Below, piece by piece: positions 1 through 5,640 of a stretch of 5,807 nt of DNA. The stretch is from NCBI GenBank assembly GCA_030619245.1, contig JAUXBS010000089.1, positions 1 through 5,807 of the forward strand. The letters are read 5' to 3'. A program made the position numbers and the translations under genes. Within the stretch, counting starts at the first letter, position 1. The number at the start of each line of letters is the position of its first letter. Origin of the DNA: Clostridia bacterium (GTDB lineage: Bacteria; UBA6262; WVXT01; JAUXBS01). A model generated the notes under the pieces. It ran no database searches, was not told the origin of the DNA, and saw only the letters and a program-made list of their open reading frames with translations.

Positions 1-19
1 AAGAGGCAGTAGAAAAGCA

Positions 20-40
20 GTAGTGAGTAGTGTGTAGTGA
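20..40. repeat. Three tandem heptamers GTAGTGA/GTAGTGT/GTAGTGA
   Basis: Three head-to-tail copies of a seven-base unit lie at 20-26, 27-33 and 34-40, with one mismatch in the middle copy. Just before them, a related GCAGTAG sequence occurs twice (6-12 and 17-23). The array is non-coding and sits in the gene-free left end of the window. No function can be assigned. It may be the edge of a longer repeat that runs out of the window to the left. Confidence 0.6.
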
Positions 41-73
41 GTTAACAGCGCAACCAGCAAGATATAACTAGGC

Positions 74-101
74 TGTAAATTGTAATCGAAAAGTGATGCA
101 G
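74..101 (+). repeat. Left terminal inverted repeat
   Basis: This 28-bp arm is the reverse complement of 216-243 except at three positions. Its inner 21 bases (81-101) are the best-preserved forward copy of the internal motif, followed by a second forward copy at 115-135. Confidence 0.7.
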
Positions 102-215
102 TTTTTGCAGAAATTGTAACCGAATAATACTACAGCAGAAGAATTCCCTATATAAATGTATCATAATTCGATGACAATCGTGTGTCAGAATTGGATGACA
201 TTTTACACACCACCT

Positions 216-243
216 CTGTATCACTTTTCGCTTACAGTTTACA
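216..243 (-). repeat. Right terminal inverted repeat
   Basis: This is the partner of 74-101, with 25 of 28 positions identical in reverse complement. It contains the outermost reverse copy of the 21-bp motif (216-236); two further reverse copies lie at 180-200 and 156-176. Confidence 0.7.
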
Positions 244-324
244 ACACCACCCACTCCAAAATAATCGCCCATTCGGTTTCTTTCAGTCTTTCAGGACTTT
301 CTATTTCATTTTCAATTATTTTGC

Positions 325-353
325 TTGACAATACATCAATATTGATGTATAAT
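325..353 (+). promoter_or_regulatory. Promoter of the toxin-antitoxin locus
   Basis: A perfect -35 TTGACA (325-330) and a perfect -10 TATAAT (348-353) are separated by exactly 17 bp. This is a textbook sigma-70-type promoter pointing into the 365-795 locus. Transcription should begin near 359-361, only a few bases before the ATG at 365, so the first gene's mRNA would be leaderless or nearly so. Confidence 0.85.
331..350. promoter_or_regulatory. Perfect 20-bp palindrome, likely antitoxin operator
   Basis: The sequence ATACATCAATATTGATGTAT is its own reverse complement over all 20 bases. It fills the promoter spacer and covers the first three bases of the -10 box, so a bound protein would exclude RNA polymerase. 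The antitoxin at 502-795 has a helix-turn-helix domain, and antitoxins of this kind normally repress their own operon from such sites. That HigA is the ligand is an inference from context. Confidence 0.8.
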
Positions 354-364
354 GGTATAGAACA

Positions 365-505
365 ATGAAATATGAAATAGTATTCTATACTAATAAACGC
401 GGGGATTCTCCGGTAGATGATTTTTTAGATACACTACCAGAGAAAGCAATATCAAGGAAGAAGGATTTTATAAATCGACACAAAAGGGGAGAAATAAAGT
501 TATGA
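365..505 (+). pseudogene. Internally shortened HigB/Gp49-like (RelE-superfamily) toxin remnant
   Basis: This 46-codon frame begins MKYEIVFYTNKRGDSPVDDF and ends RHKRGEIKL. The first 28 or so residues read like the start of phage-derived Gp49/HigB-type toxins: a first beta-strand followed by an SPV-x-x-F-L-x-x-LP motif. The last 15 or so (from KKDF) resemble the basic C-terminal helix of the same family. Family members are usually about 100-120 residues, so the central beta-sheet carrying the mRNA-cleaving residues is missing while the reading frame is intact. The natural reading is an in-frame internal deletion of roughly 60-70 codons, with the junction near residues 28-32. Its stop overlaps the antitoxin start (ATGA, 502-505), the usual arrangement in toxin-first modules. 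It has no good Shine-Dalgarno and starts about five bases after the predicted transcription start. It could still be translated, at least to couple antitoxin translation, but should have no RNase activity. Confidence 0.65.
484..491 (+). promoter_or_regulatory. Shine-Dalgarno of the antitoxin gene
   Basis: AAGGGGAG lies 10 nt before the ATG at 502 and inside the end of the toxin remnant. It favours the 502 start over the in-frame ATG at 511, which would be 19 nt away. Together with the ATGA overlap it gives the antitoxin both its own ribosome entry and translational coupling. Confidence 0.6.
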
Positions 506-795
506 AAAAAATGAAAATAAGATATTTTCAAGACAGGCTAAAAGAAGAATTAAGAAACAAAAGTTTTGCCGTGGAGTTCAAGAAAGAATGCGATTTAGCA
601 AAATTAGGAATTGCCCTGGCAGAACTCCGTGCAGCCAAAGGACTCAGTCAACAGCAACTGGCAAAAAAAATACATACAAGCCAGCAGGCTATTTCCAGAT
701 TGGAAAATGCCGAAAATGCCGGGTGTAATATTTCCACATTAATAAGAATTGCAGAAGCAACGGGGACACACTTAAAGTTATCTTTCACTAAGTAA
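502..795 (+). CDS. higA: XRE-family HigA-type antitoxin / transcriptional repressor
   Basis: This 97-residue protein is a DNA-binding antitoxin of the HigA/XRE group. In an intact module it would bind and neutralise its toxin and repress the operon. Residues 1-30 are a charged, helical N-terminal segment (MKIRYFQDRLKEEL) of the sort that contacts the toxin. Residues about 34-92 form a helix-turn-helix domain: LSQQQLAKK (48-56), the turn HTS, the recognition helix QQAISRLEN (61-69), then the closing helices ISTLIRIAEA. Length is normal for the family. The start at 502 is supported by a Shine-Dalgarno and a 4-bp overlap with the upstream toxin remnant; MKIRY at 511 is a less likely alternative. 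The presumed operator is the palindrome at 331-350. Since the partner toxin appears gutted, the protein probably survives as an autorepressor or as an antidote to related toxins elsewhere. The fold is certain; the symbol is by similarity of arrangement. Confidence 0.85.
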   Translation: MKKMKIRYFQDRLKEELRNKSFAVEFKKECDLAKLGIALAELRAAKGLSQQQLAKKIHTSQQAISRLENAENAGCNISTLIRIAEATGTHLKLSFTK

Positions 796-943
796 AGCCG
801 TATCATCCTACAATCACCCAGGGTGTCAGGCAAAATAAAGAGACCGTCGTACGTATTCCGTTAAATATTACAAGACCTCATAACCACTCGACCATATGAC
901 CACTTTTCAAATCTCTTGAAATCACAACATCATTTTGATACTA
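796..943. other. Convergent intergenic region, no gene
   Basis: This stretch separates the stop of the antitoxin (+ strand) from the stop of the MacB-like gene (- strand). I find no coding frame and no strong terminator. A 6-bp stem (TTTCAA 905-910, TTGAAA 916-921, 5-nt loop) is the best hairpin, but it is weak and lacks a U-tract. The octamer array at 872-903 is described separately. Confidence 0.5.
872..903 (-). repeat. Four degenerate tandem octamers
   Basis: Read on the - strand, four consecutive 8-mers are GTGGTCAT (896-903), ATGGTCGA (888-895), GTGGTTAT (880-887) and GAGGTCTT (872-879). They share an R-x-GGTY core at the same phase. The array is only 32 bp and imperfect, so it may be a decayed simple repeat. 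It lies immediately downstream of the efflux operon. Confidence 0.4.
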
Positions 944-2902
944 TTATTCATATCTTAAGGCGTCGATTGGATTCAGCATCGCCGCCTTTTTTGCGGGCCA
1001 CAATCCGAAGAAGAGGCCTATACCCACGGAGAAAAGAAACGCGAGGAGTATTGAGCCGGAAGAAATCTTTATTGTCCACCCGGCAAATCCCGCGAGGACC
1101 ATTGAGATTGCGGTTCCGAGCAGTATCCCCAGCAGGCCGCCGGCAAGGCAGATTACAACAGCTTCAATTACGAATTGCAGTAGTATATCCCTGTTGTTTG
1201 CGCCCAGGGCTTTTCTAAGGCCGATTTCACGGGTCCTTTCCGTAACGGAAACGAGCATTATGTTCATGATGCCTATACCGCCGACCAGGAGGCTTATGAA
1301 AGCAATAGACCCCAACAGCCACGAAAACGTTTTGACCGTTGCGGAAATGGCTTCCTGGATTTCAGCCAGGTTTCTTACTTCTATTGAATCTTCCCTGTTT
1401 TCGGGGATATTATGTCTTTTAACGATGAGGGCGTGCATTTCAACCTGTACTGTTTCAATCATGTTTTCATCTGCCACTTCAACATCGATATAATCAACGT
1501 ATTTTTTCCCCATAACGCGGTACATGGCTGTGTTCAACGGGATTACAATCTCATCATCCCTGTCCCTCCAGCCGGTCGCGCCTTTTTCGGGAAGCAGTCC
1601 TATTACCCTGAAGTTTATACGGTTTATTTTAATGAATTTACCTATGGGGTCCTCGTTTTCAAAGAGCTCGGATACGACGGTTTTTCCCAGTACGGCCACC
1701 TTTGAGCGGCTCAGCATTTCCGACCTGTTGAAAAACCTGCCTTCTACGGGTTCAGCGGCCCGGATAAGAGCATGGTCCGGGGTTACCCCGAGGATTCTTG
1801 TGTCCCAGTTCCTATTTCCGTTGACTGCCCGGCCCCTGCCTGAGACGTTGGGGCTTACCCTTTTAACATAAGGGATTTTCCTTATCGCTTCGGCATCGGC
1901 AATGGTGAATTTTGTAATGCTTCCGGATCCGGCTGAAACCTGGCGGAACTTACGCCAGTTGGGGCGTATAGTCAGCAGGTTTGAGCCCAGGGAGGAAAAA
2001 CTCTTTTTAACATCCTCTTTTGCGCCCGTACCCAGCCCGAGCATTGCGATTACCGCCGCAACGCCTATGAGAATACCCAGGATGGAAAGGAAGGAACGGG
2101 TTTTGCTGGAAACGAGGGATTTTATTGCCTGGGAGAAATAGTTCCTGATACGGGAGAAATTAAACCCGTGAACCTTAAGTTCTTCGGGTATTCCTGTAAC
2201 TGTTCCGGTTGTGGCGCCGGTACTGTTCCCTGTATGTTTGTCGGAAATAATCTTTCCGTCAAACAGCCTGATTATCCTTCCTGCCTTACCTGCGAGTATT
2301 TCCTCGTGGGTTACCATTATTATAGTTATGCCTGATTTATTCAAACCCTGGAGTATTCCGAGGATTTCCTGCGCGGAGGCTGAATCAAGGTTCCCTGTCG
2401 GTTCGTCGGCCAGGATTACTTTTGGATTCTTTACCAGCGCCCTGGCTATTGCAACTCTTTGCTTCTGGCCGCCTGAGAGTTCGCCGGGGTTATGATTGAC
2501 CCTGTCGCCAAGCCCTACTTTTTTTAATAGTTCTTCGGGGAAGGACTGATTACTGCTTTCCGGGTCAGATGAATACACCAGCGGCAGGGCAACGTTTTCC
2601 CTGGCGTTTAGCCGTGGGAGGAGGTTAAACATCTGGAACACAAAGCCCAGGAACTCATTACGGTAAACGGCAAGTTTTTCACCGGACAGGGAGGAGACCT
2701 CTTTCCCGGCCAGTTTGTATGAACCGCTCCCGGGTGTATCGAGCAGGCCCAGGAGGTGAAGCAGCGTTGATTTACCGCTTCCCGAAGGGCCCATGATGGC
2801 GACAAATTCACCGGCAGTGATTTTTAGGGAAATGTCTTTGAGAGCGTGAACCTGAAATTCACCGATATGATAAGTTTTGCAGATATTGTCCAGTTCAATC
2901 AT
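944..2902 (-). CDS. macB: MacB-like ABC exporter, fused ATPase and permease
   Basis: This 652-residue inner-membrane protein couples ATP hydrolysis to periplasm-facing export through TolC. The nucleotide-binding domain is residues 1 to about 225: Walker A GPSGSGKST (38-46), Q-loop Q90, signature LSGGQ (142-146), Walker B VILADE (162-167, catalytic E167), D-loop NLDS (171-174) and H-loop H199. A Thr/Gly-rich linker (about 224-237) leads to the membrane part: TM1 about 270-292, a large periplasmic domain (about 293-525), then TM2 about 526-553, TM3 about 575-606 and TM4 about 614-638, with the FtsX-type motif TERTREIGLRKALGA (554-568). This order and length are those of E. coli MacB (about 648 residues). 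LolD and FtsE lack the fused permease. All catalytic motifs are intact, so it should be active. The ATG lies one base after the stop of the MacA-like gene with only a weak Shine-Dalgarno, implying coupled translation. Two stops in tandem (TAA TAG) end it. The substrate (macrolide, peptide, lipid or siderophore-like) cannot be read from sequence. Confidence 0.93.
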   Translation of the reverse strand: MIELDNICKTYHIGEFQVHALKDISLKITAGEFVAIMGPSGSGKSTLLHLLGLLDTPGSGSYKLAGKEVSSLSGEKLAVYRNEFLGFVFQMFNLLPRLNARENVALPLVYSSDPESSNQSFPEELLKKVGLGDRVNHNPGELSGGQKQRVAIARALVKNPKVILADEPTGNLDSASAQEILGILQGLNKSGITIIMVTHEEILAGKAGRIIRLFDGKIISDKHTGNSTGATTGTVTGIPEELKVHGFNFSRIRNYFSQAIKSLVSSKTRSFLSILGILIGVAAVIAMLGLGTGAKEDVKKSFSSLGSNLLTIRPNWRKFRQVSAGSGSITKFTIADAEAIRKIPYVKRVSPNVSGRGRAVNGNRNWDTRILGVTPDHALIRAAEPVEGRFFNRSEMLSRSKVAVLGKTVVSELFENEDPIGKFIKINRINFRVIGLLPEKGATGWRDRDDEIVIPLNTAMYRVMGKKYVDYIDVEVADENMIETVQVEMHALIVKRHNIPENREDSIEVRNLAEIQEAISATVKTFSWLLGSIAFISLLVGGIGIMNIMLVSVTERTREIGLRKALGANNRDILLQFVIEAVVICLAGGLLGILLGTAISMVLAGFAGWTIKISSGSILLAFLFSVGIGLFFGLWPAKKAAMLNPIDALRYE

Positions 2903-2903
2903 T

Positions 2904-3839
2904 TTACTTCTTTCTCATCCCGGGGATTCCGCCGTACTTTCTTTTAAAAGGCGTCCTTTCCTTTGGAGGGTTTATTACTACCGTGTCGGATTTCTCAAGC
3001 CCGGAAATAATCTCAACGTTTATGCCGTCATCAATCCCGGTGGTGATATTCCTCTTTTCAGGTTCTCCGCGCTTTGATTTTACAAACGCGTATTTCATGC
3101 CGTTATTTTCCTTTACCGCCAATAAAAGCAGGGTAAGGATATCTTTTTTCTCCGCTATGGTTATTTCAATGGAGGCGCTCATGCCGGAACGCAGGATTTT
3201 AAGAGCGCTTTCAGGCAGTATGTCTACCCGGTAAATGGTCACATTGTTGACTATCTGTGATTCGTAGGCAACATGCTCAATACTGCCCCGTATAGTTTTA
3301 TCCGGGTAGGCGTCAAGGGTTATCCCGGCCTGCTGCTGTAATTTTAACTTGCCTATGTCCGTTTCATCAACATCCGCCTGGACGATAAGTTTATCCGCCA
3401 TGACCAGTAGGGCATCCTGGGCGCTTACCGTCTGTCCGGGTTCTATGTCCCGTTTGATGATAAAACCCGAAAGGGGCGCAATAATGGGCGTGGGCTTATA
3501 GACGTCTTCCCACTTTTTTGCTTCTTCCTTGCCTTTTGCCCGGGCGGCGTCAAGCAGGGCTGCCCTGTCAAGGGAACTCATCCAGGCAAGGATTCTGCCC
3601 TTCGTTATCCGCTCCCCTTCACGGACGAGTATGTCTTCAACCCTGCCGGCAAAAGGAGGTTTTATCTCAAGGCGGTTTCTTGGTTTTATCAGGCCGTTAG
3701 CGGAAACTATCCGGGTAATTGAACCGTATTTTGCGTTAACATAAGTGTACGGGATATCTTTTTTACGGTTTCTCATTACTAAAAATATCACAGGTATTAG
3801 AATCAAAACAACAATAAGCAGCCATTTCTTAGATTTCAT
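2904..3839 (-). CDS. macA: MacA-like periplasmic adaptor (membrane fusion) protein
   Basis: This 311-residue adaptor should link the inner-membrane MacB-like pump to the TolC-like channel. Residues about 6-22 are a hydrophobic N-terminal segment after MKSKK, with no lipobox Cys, so it is probably an uncleaved membrane anchor as in MacA. Then follow a first beta/lipoyl half (about 55-88, with AGRVEDILVREGERITKG), a short helical hairpin (about 89-116), the second lipoyl half (117-148, with IIAPLSGFI and EPGQTV), a beta-barrel domain (about 150-230, with ADVDETDIGKL) and a membrane-proximal domain (about 231-292). The basic C-terminal tail is KERTPFKRKYGG. It is shorter than E. coli MacA (about 370 residues), mainly because the hairpin is only about 28 residues. 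A strong Shine-Dalgarno, AGGAGG at 3844-3849, fixes the ATG, whose A is also the last base of the upstream TAA. The assignment as partner of MacB rests on fold and on gene order; an RND-type adaptor is excluded by the absence of an RND gene here. Confidence 0.9.
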   Translation of the reverse strand: MKSKKWLLIVVLILIPVIFLVMRNRKKDIPYTYVNAKYGSITRIVSANGLIKPRNRLEIKPPFAGRVEDILVREGERITKGRILAWMSSLDRAALLDAARAKGKEEAKKWEDVYKPTPIIAPLSGFIIKRDIEPGQTVSAQDALLVMADKLIVQADVDETDIGKLKLQQQAGITLDAYPDKTIRGSIEHVAYESQIVNNVTIYRVDILPESALKILRSGMSASIEITIAEKKDILTLLLLAVKENNGMKYAFVKSKRGEPEKRNITTGIDDGINVEIISGLEKSDTVVINPPKERTPFKRKYGGIPGMRKK

Positions 3840-5101
3840 TATTCCTCCTCGCCCAGTAATCTACGCCATGCCGCGCCTGCGATGAACGCGTTGTTTTCAA
3901 CGTCAAGCAGGGATTTTTTTGAGTTCATAAACTCGTTTTCAACTATATCCCATTCCTGGTAGGAGGTAAGGCCGTTGATATACCTTACCCGGGTTATCCT
4001 TGCCCTTTCCAGTGAAGCTCTGAAGTACTTTTCCCTGACCTTTACACGCTCAACAGCATCGACGAATTTATTGTAGACATCCTCAAGGTTGAATAAGATT
4101 TCCTGCCGGGAACCGGTGAAATCCTCCTGGGCCCTGGTTTTATTTATACCTGCGATTTTTACATTCAGTACTTCCCTGCCGCCTGAAAAGAAGGGATAAG
4201 AGATATTCAGCCCCACGTTCCACCTGTCCCTGTCAGGGGGCCAGCTGTTTCCGGCTTTTGAGGAACTGCCGCGCAGTGAAACATGCGGGTAATAGTCCGA
4301 CTTGTAATATTGTAAATTATGGACAGCTGAATCAACCAGGTATTTAGCCGTTAGGTAATCAGGCACGGTAAGGAGCAATTCACCGAAGGGGGGATTCCCT
4401 TCGGGCGGAGCGGAAGAGAAGGCCCCGGTTACTGTTATAACTCTAAAATCCTCCCGGCCCAGTTCCTTCAGAAGATTTGATTGTTTTACCTTAAGATTTC
4501 TTTTTGCCCTGGAAAGTTCGTATTCTGCCTGGTACAGGTCCGCTTCTGACCGGAGGTAAGCGCCCTTATCCTCCCTCCCTGCTTCATACCGGAGTTTGAC
4601 GAGCTGGCTGTTTTCCCTTGTCCTGGTAAGTATTTCCCCGGAAAGGGAAACCATCTCCTGGGCGTACAGCAGGCCGGCAAAGGCGGTCTTCAGGTTATAT
4701 ACGGCGTCGGAAACGGCCCTCCGGTACCTTGCTTTCTCTGCCAGGAATTCAGCCTTTTGTTTCTTCAGGGCGCTCAGGTTCCTGAAACCAGTGAACAGGG
4801 AAATATTCCCGGAAACCCTGTAACTGAACTCTTCCTTTGCCGCCAGGCCTTCCGCGAGTGATTCAAGGCTCATTACTGAACTGGATTTTCCCCAGCCGGC
4901 GCCTGCCGAGAGTTGAGGCAGTAAATTCGCGTAAGCTTTCATGTAGGAAAGTTTTGCGGATTCAAGGGACTTTTCAGCGGAAATAATTCGTGGATTCTTC
5001 TGCCTGCCTTCCGGTAATAAATCTTTCCAGGAAAGTGTTTCGCCCGCGGCGGGATTTATTTCCAGGAATACAATCACTAAAATCAGCAAAAATAATTTCA
5101 T
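3839..5101 (-). CDS. tolC: TolC-like outer-membrane efflux channel
   Basis: This 420-residue protein should form the trimeric outer-membrane channel and periplasmic tunnel of the pump. A Sec signal peptide covers residues 1-21 (MKLFLLILVIVFLEINPAAG), with likely cleavage after A-A-G21. The mature part starts ETLSWKDLLPEGRQKNPRI, the typical N-terminus of outer-membrane efflux proteins. Two OEP-type repeats follow (about 28-215 and 235-415), each rich in long amphipathic helices such as KLSYMKAYANLLPQLSAGAGW and its second-repeat counterpart YYKSDYYPHVSLRGSSSKAG. The repeats contain beta-strand pairs that would build the barrel (VSGNISLFTGF, VGLNISYPFFSGG). No lipobox is seen, so it resembles true TolC rather than the lipoprotein OprM group. 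Length is normal. The Shine-Dalgarno AAGGA (5114-5118) overlaps the stop of the upstream gene and is 10 nt from the ATG. The next gene overlaps its stop by one base. Family is sure; equivalence to E. coli TolC is by role. Confidence 0.92.
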   Translation of the reverse strand: MKLFLLILVIVFLEINPAAGETLSWKDLLPEGRQKNPRIISAEKSLESAKLSYMKAYANLLPQLSAGAGWGKSSSVMSLESLAEGLAAKEEFSYRVSGNISLFTGFRNLSALKKQKAEFLAEKARYRRAVSDAVYNLKTAFAGLLYAQEMVSLSGEILTRTRENSQLVKLRYEAGREDKGAYLRSEADLYQAEYELSRAKRNLKVKQSNLLKELGREDFRVITVTGAFSSAPPEGNPPFGELLLTVPDYLTAKYLVDSAVHNLQYYKSDYYPHVSLRGSSSKAGNSWPPDRDRWNVGLNISYPFFSGGREVLNVKIAGINKTRAQEDFTGSRQEILFNLEDVYNKFVDAVERVKVREKYFRASLERARITRVRYINGLTSYQEWDIVENEFMNSKKSLLDVENNAFIAGAAWRRLLGEEE

Positions 5102-5116
5102 TTTAATGATATTTCC

Positions 5117-5551
5117 TTATTGCTTTCCCAGGCTGTGCGGCCGGTTGATTTTCCTTCCCCCTCTTTTTCCCTGCTTTTTTTCGGATTGTTTCTGTTTCAT
5201 GGCTTTATACTTCTCTTGTTGTTCCGGGGTAAGCACTGCCAGGATACCGGACGCTCTGTTTTTCCTGGCCTTTTTGACTTTTCCCATTAATTCCTTTATT
5301 TTCAGCTTATAATTATCTATTTCTGCCTGGTTTTCCTTCATTAACCGCAATAACTGCTGCGCCTGTTCACCGGTTAGTCCCAGTTTTTCAGTCAGGTTTT
5401 CCACGTGCTTTTCAATCCGGTTTCCCTGTTCCGCTGCCGTTAACTTCTTTTTTTCCCTGCCTTCGGGAATCTTGCCTGCGACGGCGATGGAAGTCATCAG
5501 CAGGGTAAGGATTAACCACGGGACCAGCAACCTTCCGGTAATAGTTTTTAT
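5117..5551 (-). CDS. Spy/CpxP-like LTxxQ periplasmic protein, apparent AUA start
   Basis: This is a small periplasmic protein of the Spy/CpxP/ZraP type, a group acting as ATP-independent chaperones or stress and metal sensors. It carries the two hallmark motifs LTGEQ and LTPEQ (about residues 59-63 and 107-111 from the upstream start) in a highly helical, charged body, followed by a very basic, Gln/Lys/Arg-rich tail (KKQGKRGGRK). The first standard start codon in frame is the TTG at 5530, giving 137 residues, but that leaves a signal peptide without a charged n-region and without a well-spaced Shine-Dalgarno. An exceptional Shine-Dalgarno (AAAGGAGGAGGG, 5556-5567) instead sits 4-8 nt before an in-frame ATA at 5551, giving 144 residues that begin MKTITGRLLVPWLILTLLM: a normal signal peptide ending near AVAG. 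I therefore place the start at the ATA. It is the first gene of the efflux operon, 15 bp before tolC, suggesting a role in protecting or sensing for the exporter. The exact function is unknown. Confidence 0.78.
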   Translation of the reverse strand: MKTITGRLLVPWLILTLLMTSIAVAGKIPEGREKKKLTAAEQGNRIEKHVENLTEKLGLTGEQAQQLLRLMKENQAEIDNYKLKIKELMGKVKKARKNRASGILAVLTPEQQEKYKAMKQKQSEKKQGKRGGRKINRPHSLGKQ

Positions 5552-5555
5552 GTTA

Positions 5556-5567
5556 CCCTCCTCCTTT
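5556..5567 (-). promoter_or_regulatory. Very strong Shine-Dalgarno deciding the first operon start
   Basis: AAAGGAGGAGGG read on the - strand is close to a full anti-16S match. It is followed by TAAC and then ATA at 5551-5549. The next standard start (TTG at 5530) is about 25 nt downstream, far outside the normal spacing, so this site points to the ATA. Confidence 0.75.
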
Positions 5568-5605
5568 GTTATTATTTAGACGTATAATCAATGAAAAAAG
5601 TTACA

Positions 5606-5634
5606 TTTATATTATAACATATTTCAACGGTCAA
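5606..5634 (-). promoter_or_regulatory. Promoter of the spy-like/tolC/macA/macB operon
   Basis: On the - strand, TTGACC (5634-5629) and TATAAA (5611-5606) are separated by 17 bp. An overlapping alternative is an extended -10, TG-T-TATAAT (5619-5611), with no good -35 at its proper distance. Either gives a transcription start near 5598-5605 and a leader of about 50 nt before the AUA start. It is the only good promoter seen before the four-gene operon. Confidence 0.65.
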
Positions 5635-5640
5635 ACTATA

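Larger units (their letters stand above)
74..243. mobile_element. MITE-like element with IS21-type repeated ends, no transposase
   Basis: The element is bounded by 28-bp inverted repeats at 74-101 and 216-243 that match at 25 of 28 positions and begin TGTAAA and end TTTACA. Inside, a 21-bp motif (roughly TGTAAYCGAA then AARTGATRCAG) recurs: forward at 81-101 and 115-135, reverse at 156-176, 180-200 and 216-236. Internal copies match the outer ones at about 15 of 21 positions. From family knowledge, IS21-type insertion sequences have TG...CA termini carrying two or three such transposase-binding repeats per end. Here the two ends are almost back to back, with no istA or istB coding sequence between them. 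I infer a non-autonomous derivative or a deletion remnant. I see no convincing target-site duplication in the flanks, which argues for an old insertion or slightly different true ends. The alternative is a regulatory region with several operator sites. Confidence 0.6.

Noticed and set aside
66..251. Target-site duplication around the MITE-like element
   Set aside because: The bases outside 74 and 243 do not match at 4-8 bp in any alignment I tried.
42..368. Open frames of 76 codons (42-272, -) and 70 codons (156-368, +)
   Set aside because: They run through the inverted-repeat element and the promoter, have no Shine-Dalgarno, and their residues are low-quality (Cys, His and Ile rich) with no recognisable family.
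648..833. 61-codon frame on the - strand
   Set aside because: It is antisense to the well-supported HigA-type gene and resembles no family.
905..921. Hairpin TTTCAA/TTGAAA as a terminator of the efflux operon
   Set aside because: The stem is only 6 AT-rich base pairs and no U-tract follows on the - strand.
916..2495. Several + strand frames of 79-115 codons
   Set aside because: All lie antisense to the MacB-like gene, whose full domain order and motifs are intact.
944..2902. LolCDE or FtsEX instead of MacB
   Set aside because: The ATPase and permease are fused in one chain with a large periplasmic domain, next to MacA- and TolC-like genes; Lol and Fts systems have separate ATPases.
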